Assembly: GCA_002440945.1 (NCBI GenBank)
Contig: DJWG01000032.1
Coordinates: 70,056-134,055 of the forward strand
Source of the DNA: Rhodobacteraceae bacterium UBA6236
GTDB taxonomy: Bacteria > Pseudomonadota > Alphaproteobacteria > Rhodobacterales > Rhodobacteraceae
Direction of reading: 5' to 3'
DNA: 64,000 bases
Under the pieces are notes generated by a model, which did not search any database, was not told where the DNA came from, and saw only the letters and a list, made by a program, of their open reading frames with translations. Made by a program: the position numbers and the translations under genes. Below, one piece after another: positions 25,563-32,398 of the stretch (positions within the stretch are counted from its first letter, which is position 1; each line of letters opens with the position of its first letter).

Positions 25563-26262
25563 CGCGGGACTCCAGTCGTGATTTCAGCAGGAATTCGACA
25601 AGGCGGAAATCGAACTCGGTGTCGATGTCGACGCAGCGTTCGGGTTCCATGAGGTAGGGGATCACCCGGCCTTCATAAAGGCTTTTGGCGCGGCGCAGAT
25701 AGGCCGGGTCAAGCACATAGGTCGAGGCGGCGTGTTCATAGACCACCGGCGCTTGCTGGCGCGCCACGACGCCCCCGGGAAGCGGTTTCGAGACATGCAG
25801 CGCGCCGGTCGCGTCGGCTTCGACAAGGTTGAAATAGGGGTTCTTGCGCGCCTCGCAGCAGGACATCACCATGTCGGGCCGTTCCTTCGCGAACAGATCC
25901 AGCGCGCGGTCGATGTCGGCGTCTTCGCGCAAGGGCGAGGTGCAGTCGAGGTCGAGGAAGGCCGTCACCGGCCGATCCAGCAGCGCCTGCGAAGCCTCCA
26001 GCGCGTGCTGCCAGACGCCCCATTTCCCGGCGCTGTCGGTCGCCAGATGGGCGGGGCGCAGGCCGATCTTCAGCGCCCCACGCGCCACCGCGTGGTCATA
26101 GATCGCCGGATCGTCGGTGGACACCACCACGGCATCGATGCGCGGATTGGCGAACAGCTGGTCAAGCGACCAGTCGATCAGCGGCTTGCCGCAGATCGGG
26201 CGGAAGTTCTTGCCCGGCACGCCCTTGGAGCCCTTGCGCGCCCCGATATGGCCAAGGATCAT
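25555..26262 (-). CDS. neuA: CMP-nonulosonate (acylneuraminate) cytidylyltransferase
   Basis: A 235-residue enzyme that activates a nonulosonic acid with CTP to the CMP-sugar used by transferases. The nucleotide-binding signature near the N-terminus is ARKGSKGVPGKNFRPICGKP; then VVVSTDDPAI, FLDLDCTSPLR and the C-terminal DIDTEFDF, which coordinates Mg2+ in NeuA and KdsB relatives. The RKGSKG variant of the usual RxGSKGI(V)P is within the family range. With neuB and neuC it completes a pathway from UDP-GlcNAc to CMP-nonulosonate. It ends inside the start of the SDR gene and begins 10 bases after the Gfo/Idh gene. Confidence 0.9.
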   Translation of the reverse strand: MILGHIGARKGSKGVPGKNFRPICGKPLIDWSLDQLFANPRIDAVVVSTDDPAIYDHAVARGALKIGLRPAHLATDSAGKWGVWQHALEASQALLDRPVTAFLDLDCTSPLREDADIDRALDLFAKERPDMVMSCCEARKNPYFNLVEADATGALHVSKPLPGGVVARQQAPVVYEHAASTYVLDPAYLRRAKSLYEGRVIPYLMEPERCVDIDTEFDFRLVEFLLKSRLESRDA

Positions 26263-26272
26263 CGACTGCCTC

Positions 26273-27202
26273 CTATGGTATCTGCTTGGTGATCTGGCCC
26301 GCGAAGCGACGGCTTTCCCAGGCGCGCGCGATCAGGCCGCAGCTTTCGCCCACCCGGTCGAGGCGCGGCAGAAGCGGGTTGTCAGAGGGGGTGCGCCCAG
26401 CGGCCAGCGCCAGGAAATCCCGCATGAGGCCAAGGAACATCTCGTTCCGTTCGAAGGGAAATTCCGGTGCCATAGGGTTCTTGCCGGTGATGCTGTAGCG
26501 CCCGGCGATCAGGTCGAGGTCGTAAAGCCGTTCGGTGCCGCGCAGGGTGATGCGACGGGTCGACACCGGCAGCAGGTAGTCCATCGCCACGCTGCCGGTC
26601 CGGCCGGATTGCGAGAGGCCGATCTGCGTCGCCACATCGACGCCGGGGTAGGCGGCATGGCCGAGGCTTTCGACGGCCCCGAGCGCCAGTCCGGGGAACA
26701 GGCAGGCGGCCATGTCGAGTTCATGGCAAAGATCCAGAAGCACGCCGCCGCCTTCGGGAAGTGCGGCATAGCTGTCAGAGAAGCGCCAGTTCGGCCGCCA
26801 CTGCGTCACGTCATGGCCGATCTCGAATCCGAAGCGGAAGATGTCCGAAAGGTCGCTGTCGGCCAGGTGCCGAATGGCAGGGTGATAGCGCATCATGAAA
26901 CCCGCGACCGAACGGTCGGCCACCGGACGGGCGACGGCCATGATCGCGGCAAGTTCGGCCGTGTCGTAGGCGAGTGGCTTTTCAACGTAGAAGGGCAGGC
27001 CCCGGTCAGCGCAGGCCCGGACCAGCGGCAGCCGGATCTGGGTCGCGGTGGCGATGACCACGGCATCGGTTTCATTCAGCGCCGGGTCCAGCGCAGCTTC
27101 CGCCTCGCGCCAGGGCAGAAGGCGGGCGTCGATGCCAAGCGTGGTGAGGTTCTGGTGGTGCCGCCGCCCGATGGAGCCCGCGCCGATGACAAGCGCCCGC
27201 AT
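26273..27202 (-). CDS. Gfo/Idh/MocA family oxidoreductase
   Basis: A 309-residue NAD(P)-dependent sugar oxidoreductase. The Rossmann motif is VIGAGSIGRRHHQNL; the family signature follows as YVEKPLAYD, with the conserved E-K-P at about residues 93-95, and the C-terminal half has the GGGVLLDLCHELD motif with the conserved histidine. Proteins of this class occur beside neuA/neuB homologues in several nonulosonate loci, PtmF of Campylobacter being one. It is first in the three-gene minus-strand operon. The reaction cannot be named from the sequence. Confidence 0.87.
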   Translation of the reverse strand: MRALVIGAGSIGRRHHQNLTTLGIDARLLPWREAEAALDPALNETDAVVIATATQIRLPLVRACADRGLPFYVEKPLAYDTAELAAIMAVARPVADRSVAGFMMRYHPAIRHLADSDLSDIFRFGFEIGHDVTQWRPNWRFSDSYAALPEGGGVLLDLCHELDMAACLFPGLALGAVESLGHAAYPGVDVATQIGLSQSGRTGSVAMDYLLPVSTRRITLRGTERLYDLDLIAGRYSITGKNPMAPEFPFERNEMFLGLMRDFLALAAGRTPSDNPLLPRLDRVGESCGLIARAWESRRFAGQITKQIP

Positions 27203-27357
27203 CAGGCTTGTCCTGCGGTAGACATGATGCGCAAGGGCGCGGCCGGGTTCGGGTCGGTGTCTGTCACGGTTGACGCCTCGTTTCTGTCGGCGCTGACCCT
27301 AGTCCACGGCGCGGGTGGCTGCAATTGATCCCGTTGCACCGGAAGAAGATGGGAAGC

Positions 27358-27384
27358 GGCGGCCCGGATCATCGCCGGGCCGCC
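27358..27384 (-). terminator. Terminator hairpin after the PCu(A)C gene
   Basis: A perfect 10-pair stem (27358-27367 with 27375-27384, 7-base loop) lies eight bases past the PCu(A)C stop. On the minus strand it is followed by a pyrimidine-rich run, GCTTCCCATCTTCTTC. Confidence 0.7.
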
Positions 27385-27392
27385 CCCGGAAA

Positions 27393-27887
27393 TCAGTGGG
27401 TGGTCTTGGCGCCATGCGCGGAATGGTCCATGCCCTGCATGTCATCGCCGCGCTTTTCGACCTTGAATTCGACCTTCACTTCGCCAGCCTTTTCGAAGGT
27501 CAGCGTGACGGGAACCATGTCGCCTTCCTTCACGGGCGTCTTGATGTCCATGAACATGATGTGCAGTCCGCCCTTTTCAAAGGCCACCTTCTGGCCCGCC
27601 GGAATTGCCACCTCGGGCTGTTCGGTCATCGTGGCCATGCCGTTGGCATCAACCTCGGACTTGTGGACCTGGGTCATGCCGAAGTCAGAGGACGCCGACA
27701 GCAGCTTGTCGTCGGCCGCGCCGGTGTTTTCGACGATCATGTAGCCCCCCGCGACCTTGGCGTTGGCGGCAGGGGTCGGCATGACCGGAGTGTGGATCGC
27801 GATATCGCCGGACTTGAAGTCCTGCGCAATTGCGGGAACGGCCGCGCCAAGCATGAGGGCGACGACGGGCAGGGCAAATTTCAGCAT
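27393..27887 (-). CDS. PCu(A)C-type periplasmic copper chaperone
   Basis: This 164-residue exported protein has a signal peptide ending AIA-QDFKSG at about residue 22. The PCu(A)C domain includes GGYMIVENTGAADDKLL and the metal-binding Met/His cluster FGMTQVHKSEVDANGM, ending in GGLHIMFMDI. The C-terminal tail is Met/His rich (MQGMDHSAHG...TTH), a plausible extra copper site. Such chaperones deliver Cu(I) to the CuA site of cytochrome oxidase or protect the periplasm from copper. The ribosome-binding site is AGGAAG, eight bases before the ATG. It follows a DUF2946-like small ORF, with two hairpins between them, so a copper-dependent leader mechanism is possible. Confidence 0.9.
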   Translation of the reverse strand: MLKFALPVVALMLGAAVPAIAQDFKSGDIAIHTPVMPTPAANAKVAGGYMIVENTGAADDKLLSASSDFGMTQVHKSEVDANGMATMTEQPEVAIPAGQKVAFEKGGLHIMFMDIKTPVKEGDMVPVTLTFEKAGEVKVEFKVEKRGDDMQGMDHSAHGAKTTH

Positions 27888-27961
27888 TGGTTATCTTCCT
27901 GTGATATGAAGGGGCCGATCCGGTCACTGACCGCAAGGGCGACGTTTTGTTTGGGGGAATG

Positions 27962-28029
27962 GCGGCACGGGTGCGACCGTGCCGCGAGAAACCTGTCCTG
28001 GCCCGAAAACGTGCGGCCGAAGGGACAGG
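27962..28029 (-). promoter_or_regulatory. Two stem-loops between the DUF2946-like ORF and the copper chaperone
   Basis: Reading in the transcribed (minus) direction, the first structure pairs 28023-28029 with 27992-27998 (7 perfect pairs plus an inner GGCC/GGCC stem). TTTCTC follows, as in an attenuator or terminator. The second pairs 27977-27985 with 27962-27970 (9 perfect pairs). They begin 27 bases after the small ORF's stop codon. Confidence 0.55.
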
Positions 28030-28056
28030 CCGCAATGCGCTTTCGGATCAGGAAGA

Positions 28057-28425
28057 TCAGGCCAGTGGCGGTGCACGGGCCGGATCGCTGCGATCCGCAG
28101 GCAGGAAGGGCAACAGGACCGGCAGGGGCCGCGGCCAATCCGCGAAGGTGCTGGCGACCTTGCGCGGCGGAATGCCGTCACGCGGCGGCAGATCGGTCGA
28201 AGAGATCAGCCGACAGGCCTCGCAGGCCTTGGCAATCGCGCTGTCGTGGTGCTTGTCGGTGCCGCAAAGTTCTGATGCCGCGATGCCCATGACCGCCGCC
28301 GTCTCGATGAAGGCGCGGTCCGTCGGCGCGGCAAGACCCCGGTGCCCGAAGCCGACCAGCAAAAGACCCAAGGACAGTGCCAAGGGCAGGAAGCAGGTCA
28401 GAAAGGTGTGGCGCAAGGTCAGCAT
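28057..28425 (-). CDS. DUF2946-like small copper-locus protein (possible leader peptide)
   Basis: A 122-residue ORF with an N-terminal hydrophobic segment (residues 8-26), a cysteine pair CEAC at 68-71, an extra Cys54 and His59/His60, and a proline-rich C-terminus (about 12 prolines in the last 43 residues). This is the pattern of DUF2946 small ORFs such as CutF of R. capsulatus and CruR of Bordetella. Those lie upstream of copper genes and act in post-transcriptional copper control. It is directly upstream of the PCu(A)C gene, with hairpins between. No strong ribosome-binding site precedes the ATG. It may act through its translation rather than as a stable protein. Confidence 0.65.
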   Translation of the reverse strand: MLTLRHTFLTCFLPLALSLGLLLVGFGHRGLAAPTDRAFIETAAVMGIAASELCGTDKHHDSAIAKACEACRLISSTDLPPRDGIPPRKVASTFADWPRPLPVLLPFLPADRSDPARAPPLA

Positions 28426-28482
28426 GATGTTTGGCTAACACGTTCGCCGCAGGGTGAAAAGCGTGGCTTTGTCGCAGCCGGT

Positions 28483-28764
28483 TCAGTCGGCGACCCGTGC
28501 CGAACGCCCGCCACGACGAACCCTGAGCAGCGCCTTGCGCCCCGGCAAGTCAACCATCACCGCCCGGCGTTCGTCCGAGGTCATGGCGCCCCAGCCACCG
28601 ATCTCTGCCCGCGTGCGGTGACAGCCGATGCAGATCCCCGCCGTCGGGTGCATGGAACACAGCTTGATGCAGGGGCTTTCCACCTCGTCCCGGCGCCAGA
28701 TGTCATCGGTCTCGCCCGGACCGCGCGCCGTCTTCGCCTTGCTGTTCGGTGTCACCTGATCCAT
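28483..28764 (-). CDS. DUF1289 domain protein
   Basis: A 93-residue protein with the DUF1289 cysteine pattern: VESPCIKLCSMHPTAGICIGC, four cysteines probably binding an iron or zinc ion, followed by the typical EIGGWGAM segment and an arginine-rich tail. The function of the family is not established. I use the ATG at 28764; an in-frame GTG at 28800 would overlap the ruvX stop. The gene is third in a ccmI-ruvX-DUF1289 run on the minus strand. Confidence 0.85.
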   Translation of the reverse strand: MDQVTPNSKAKTARGPGETDDIWRRDEVESPCIKLCSMHPTAGICIGCHRTRAEIGGWGAMTSDERRAVMVDLPGRKALLRVRRGGRSARVAD

Positions 28765-28796
28765 CGCCCGCCTTGCCTTTCCTGCCCGTTCATGTG

Positions 28797-29270
28797 TCAC
28801 GTCCGGCCAAGATGCGCCGCGCGGTCCAGAACCCCTTGCAGGATATACCCCGCAGCCACATGATCTATGACCTCGGCGCGACGCTTTCTAGACGTATCCG
28901 CCTCCAGTAGCGCGCGTTCGGCGGCCACGGTCGACAGCCGTTCGTCCCAGTAGGTGATCGGCAGCGGGGTGAGCTTTTCCAGATTGCGGGCAAAGGCGCG
29001 GGTCGATTGGCAGCGCGGGCCTTCGCTGCCATCCATGTTGCGCGGCAGACCAAGGACAAGCCCGGCAAGCTCGCGCTCTACAGCGATGGCCAGAAGCTCG
29101 GCGGCATCAAGCGTGAACTTCACCCGGCGAATGGTCCGCAGCGGCGTCGCGACCGAACGCATCCGGTCCGACACCGCGACACCGATGGTCTTTTCGCCCA
29201 GATCCAGTCCCGCGATGGCGCGGTGCGGGGGCAGGGCGGCCAGAAACTCCTCGATCGATTCGAGGATCAT
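28797..29270 (-). CDS. ruvX: Putative pre-16S rRNA nuclease / Holliday junction resolvase-like protein
   Basis: A 157-residue RNase H-fold protein of the RuvX/YqgF family, which in E. coli completes 5' maturation of 16S rRNA and was earlier proposed as a Holliday junction resolvase. Motifs are [17 protein letters not shown] (first catalytic Asp), [15 protein letters not shown], and [16 protein letters not shown], with the acidic D-x-x-AA at [10 protein letters not shown]. The start is fixed by an ATGA overlap with the ccmI stop, a common order in Rhodobacteraceae. Confidence 0.92.
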   Translation of the reverse strand: MILESIEEFLAALPPHRAIAGLDLGEKTIGVAVSDRMRSVATPLRTIRRVKFTLDAAELLAIAVERELAGLVLGLPRNMDGSEGPRCQSTRAFARNLEKLTPLPITYWDERLSTVAAERALLEADTSRKRRAEVIDHVAAGYILQGVLDRAAHLGRT

Positions 29271-30487
29271 TCCGCGATCCCCGCCCGGCTTGCGGCGGCC
29301 TCGATCACCTGCAGCGCCTCGGCCTTGCCGGCGAAGACCGTCCGCGCCTCGGCAACCACGGCCTGCCCGCGGGGCTTGTCGCCAAGCTGCCCCAGCGCGT
29401 CGATGAGCCGGGCCCAGTCCTCGGGCGAGCCGCCTTGCGACGCAAGCCGTTCGTTCAGCCGGTTGACCATGCCCAGGATCATCTGCTGGCGTTCCTCGGG
29501 CGACATGTCGGCCGCCGCCGCCATGGCCGCCGCGTCCGGGCCCGGCTGACCGGGCAATTGGTAGGCGATCCCCGCTGCGGCGGCGATGCCCTCGATCTGG
29601 TCGCGGACCAACGCCATCCACGGTGCATCGGCGGGACCGCTTTCAACCAGCGGCCGCCAGAGCCTGAAGGTCAGGTCGGGCCGCAGGTTCTGCGCGAACA
29701 TCAGGCCCATGTAGAACTGCGCGGCCGCATTCTGGCCGTCGCGCTTCAGAACCTCGGTCAGGGCGCGTTCCGCCTCGGGCGAGACATAGCCCCCCGCCGC
29801 CATGATCTGCGCATCCGCCAGCGCCAGGTAATCCATCGCCGTGGCCTTGTCGGCCTTCAGCGCCAGCACGACCTCCTGCGCCTTGGCCGAGGCCGCGAAA
29901 TTGCCCAAGGCCGCCTCGTTCCGCGCCAGAAGCTCATGGCCTTGCAGGTCGCCCGGCCGGTCCTTCACCGCCGCGCGCAGCTTGTCCATCAATTCGGTTT
30001 CCTGCGGATCGCCCGCCGGACGCGGGGCGGGCTTTGGCGCCCGGGCCTCGGCTTCGGCCTGGCTTATGCGGGTCTTGTAAACCTCCTCGGCGCGCGCGAG
30101 CCGCTTTTGCAACGGCAGGTCCGGGTAGCCCGGGGCGCCCAGCCAGGAATAAAGCCCGAAGGCCGCCGCCAGGATCAAAGCCACCGCCACGATGCCGCCG
30201 AACAAGGCACCGCGCCCGCCCGTGCCACCGGCCGCGCCCGCGCCCTGCATCTGCCGGTCGGCCTCGATGATGCGGCGCGACACCTCGATCCGCGCGCGGT
30301 CGGCATCCCCGGGCGCCAGCACGCCCCGCGTCACATCGCGCTCGATCTCGGACAGTTGCCCGCGCCAGACCTTCAGGTCATAGCTTGCCGCCGGCGCAGC
30401 CACGCCCGCCGCCGGGCGGACCATCGCCCGGATCAGCACCGCCGCCACCAGCATCGCCAGCCCTACGGCCGCCAGAGCATAGCCCAT
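29267..30487 (-). CDS. ccmI: Cytochrome c biogenesis protein CcmI
   Basis: A 406-residue membrane protein that holds apocytochrome c for the CcmF/H haem ligation complex. It has an N-terminal membrane helix (residues 3-22), a cytoplasmic loop with the CcmI signature [22 protein letters not shown], a second helix (about 95-115), and a long periplasmic TPR-type domain whose C-terminus binds the apocytochrome. The start has AGGAGA six bases upstream. No other ccm gene adjoins, as is often the case for ccmI in this family. Confidence 0.9.
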   Translation of the reverse strand: MGYALAAVGLAMLVAAVLIRAMVRPAAGVAAPAASYDLKVWRGQLSEIERDVTRGVLAPGDADRARIEVSRRIIEADRQMQGAGAAGGTGGRGALFGGIVAVALILAAAFGLYSWLGAPGYPDLPLQKRLARAEEVYKTRISQAEAEARAPKPAPRPAGDPQETELMDKLRAAVKDRPGDLQGHELLARNEAALGNFAASAKAQEVVLALKADKATAMDYLALADAQIMAAGGYVSPEAERALTEVLKRDGQNAAAQFYMGLMFAQNLRPDLTFRLWRPLVESGPADAPWMALVRDQIEGIAAAAGIAYQLPGQPGPDAAAMAAAADMSPEERQQMILGMVNRLNERLASQGGSPEDWARLIDALGQLGDKPRGQAVVAEARTVFAGKAEALQVIEAAASRAGIAE

Positions 30488-30738
30488 CGCTCGTCTCCTG
30501 TTCTTCGGGGCGCATACCTAAGCGACCGGGGCGTTGATCGAAAGCGCGAACTGATGTCATCTGTCGTCACGATGTCGCAACCATGAAGCGACGTTTGCGT
30601 GTCGCAAGCGGCCCATGTCGGAAATATCCCGATCATGACGCTTGGCGAAGTGTCCGAAACCCGGGCAAAAGGCATCAAGACCGACAGGAAAGCGCCGCGA
30701 CGCCGGTGTCTCAGATTCGCGCGATTGGGGGAGGGATG
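30488..30738. promoter_or_regulatory. Divergent region before the sarcosine oxidase operon with repeated TGTCGCAA
   Basis: The element TGTCGCAA occurs twice in the same orientation (30573-30580 and 30600-30607, 27 bases apart). The first also forms an imperfect inverted repeat with GCGACGT at 30588-30594. This spacing could suit a regulator binding on nearly one face of the helix. I see no clear -35/-10 pair. Confidence 0.4.
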
Positions 30739-31986
30739 ATGAAGCGGTATTCAGTGTTTGCCGTCGCCCGAGAGGGGTTGAATTACCACCTCGGCTGGGG
30801 ACGTGCCTGGCGCAGCCCGGCACCGAAGAAGAAATACGACGTGATCATCGTCGGCGCCGGCGGCCACGGCCTTGCCACGGCCTATTACCTTGGCAAGAAT
30901 TACGGCATCCGCAACGTCGCCATCATCGAAAAGGGCTGGCTCGGCGGGGGCAACACGGGTCGGAACACGACCATCATCCGCTCGAACTACCTGCAGGACC
31001 CGTCGGCGGCGATCTACGAAAAGGCCCGCAGCCTTTACGAGACGCTGAGCCAGGATCTGAACTACAACGTCATGTTCAGCCCCCGCGGCCTTCTCATGCT
31101 CGCCCAGACCCACCACGAGGTGCGGGGCTACCGGCGGACGGTCTACGCCAACAACCTGCAAGGCGTGACGACCGAATGGATCACCCCCGAACGGGTGAAA
31201 GAGATCGTGCCGATCATGAACATCCACGGCCCGCGCTACCCGGTTCTCGGCGCGCTCTACCAGGCCCGTGGCGGCACCGCGCGCCATGACGCGGTCGCCT
31301 GGGGCTACGCCCGCGCCTGTTCCGACATGGGCATGGACATCATCCAGCAATGCGAAGTGACCGGCATCCGCCAGGCGAACGGCAAGGTCGTGGGCGTCGA
31401 TACCACCAAGGGTTCGATCGACTGCGACAAGCTTGGCCTCGTCGTCGCGGGCCACACTTCGGTGCTGGCCGAAATGGGCGGCTTCCGCCTGCCGATCGAA
31501 TCCCTCGCGCTCCAGGCGCTGGTGTCCGAACCGATCAAGCCCTGCATGGACGTGGTCGTGATGGCCAACACCGTCCACGGCTACATGTCGCAATCCGACA
31601 AGGGCGAAATGGTGATCGGCGGCGGCACCGACGGCTTCAACAACTACACCCAGCGCGGCTCCTGGCACCATGTCGAGGAAACCATCCGCGCCCTGGTCGA
31701 AACCTTCCCGATGATTTCGCGGCTGAAGATGCTGCGCCAGTGGGGCGGCATCGTCGACATGACCGGCGACCGCTCGCCCATCCTGTCGAAGACGCCCCTG
31801 GGCAACTGCTTCGTCAACTGCGGCTGGGGCACCGGCGGCTTCAAGTCGATCCCCGGCTCGGGCTGGGCGATGGCGGAACTCATGGCCAAGGGCGCGCCCG
31901 GGCCGCTCACGGAAGAATTCTCGATGTACCGCTTCCGCGAAGGCAAGTTCATCGACGAAAGCGTCGCCGCCGGGGTTGCGCACTGA
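30739..31986 (+). CDS. soxB: Sarcosine oxidase subunit beta
   Basis: The 415-residue beta subunit of heterotetrameric sarcosine oxidase, which oxidatively demethylates sarcosine to glycine and passes formaldehyde to tetrahydrofolate. The FAD motif is DVIIVGAGGHGLATAYYL, then the typical GGGNTGRNTTIIRSNYL. The histidine in GGTARHDAVAWG (H183) corresponds, as far as I can judge, to the covalent FMN site of characterised enzymes. The start MKRYSVFAVARE matches the family; a GGGGGAGGG overlaps the region just before it, and an adjacent ATG three bases earlier is possible. First gene of soxBDAG. The symbol should not be confused with sulfur-oxidation soxB. Confidence 0.93.
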   Translation: MKRYSVFAVAREGLNYHLGWGRAWRSPAPKKKYDVIIVGAGGHGLATAYYLGKNYGIRNVAIIEKGWLGGGNTGRNTTIIRSNYLQDPSAAIYEKARSLYETLSQDLNYNVMFSPRGLLMLAQTHHEVRGYRRTVYANNLQGVTTEWITPERVKEIVPIMNIHGPRYPVLGALYQARGGTARHDAVAWGYARACSDMGMDIIQQCEVTGIRQANGKVVGVDTTKGSIDCDKLGLVVAGHTSVLAEMGGFRLPIESLALQALVSEPIKPCMDVVVMANTVHGYMSQSDKGEMVIGGGTDGFNNYTQRGSWHHVEETIRALVETFPMISRLKMLRQWGGIVDMTGDRSPILSKTPLGNCFVNCGWGTGGFKSIPGSGWAMAELMAKGAPGPLTEEFSMYRFREGKFIDESVAAGVAH

Positions 31987-32006
31987 TGCCCGCACCCGCC
32001 ACCCTC

Positions 32007-32054
32007 CTTCATCTTGGTTCAAATATCCCGGGGGTCCGGGGGCAGCGCCCCCGG
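32007..32054 (-). repeat. Dispersed 28-base motif with adjoining GC-rich hairpin between soxB and soxD
   Basis: The motif at 32007-32034 (read on the minus strand) matches 24646-24673 at 21 of 28 positions. Next to it, 32036-32043 pairs perfectly with 32047-32054 (8 pairs, 3-base loop). The pair resembles a mobile or terminator-like element dropped into the 88-base gap of an otherwise tightly packed operon. Confidence 0.6.
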
Positions 32055-32074
32055 CATCCCGGACGGAGCACGAC

Positions 32075-32398
32075 ATGCTGATCCTTGAATGCCCCTGCTG
32101 CGGCGTGAAGGCCGAGGAAACCGAACTTGCCCCCGGCGGCGAGGCGCATCTGAAGCGCTTCGGTCCCGGCTCCTCCGACGAGGACTTCGACAACTACATG
32201 TTCGCCCGCGCGAACCCGAAGGGCGTGCATTTCGAACGCTGGCGCCATGCCTATGGCTGCGGGAAATGGTTCCTTGCCGCCCGCTGCACCGCCACGCTCG
32301 AGGTCTTCGGCACCTATCCCGCCCAGACCACCGAACCCCCGGCCGAACTCCAGGCCTATATCAAGTCCCGTCGCCCCGAATGGGAGGGTTACAAATGA
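32075..32398 (+). CDS. soxD: Sarcosine oxidase subunit delta
   Basis: The 107-residue zinc-binding small subunit. In the structurally known enzyme zinc is held by Cys6, Cys9, His59 and Cys63. The same pattern appears here as C6 and C9 (ECPCC), H58 and C62 (WRHAYGCGKW), one residue shorter between the pairs. A GGAG seven bases upstream supports the ATG at 32075. Its TGA overlaps the soxA start as ATGA. Confidence 0.93.
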   Translation: MLILECPCCGVKAEETELAPGGEAHLKRFGPGSSDEDFDNYMFARANPKGVHFERWRHAYGCGKWFLAARCTATLEVFGTYPAQTTEPPAELQAYIKSRRPEWEGYK

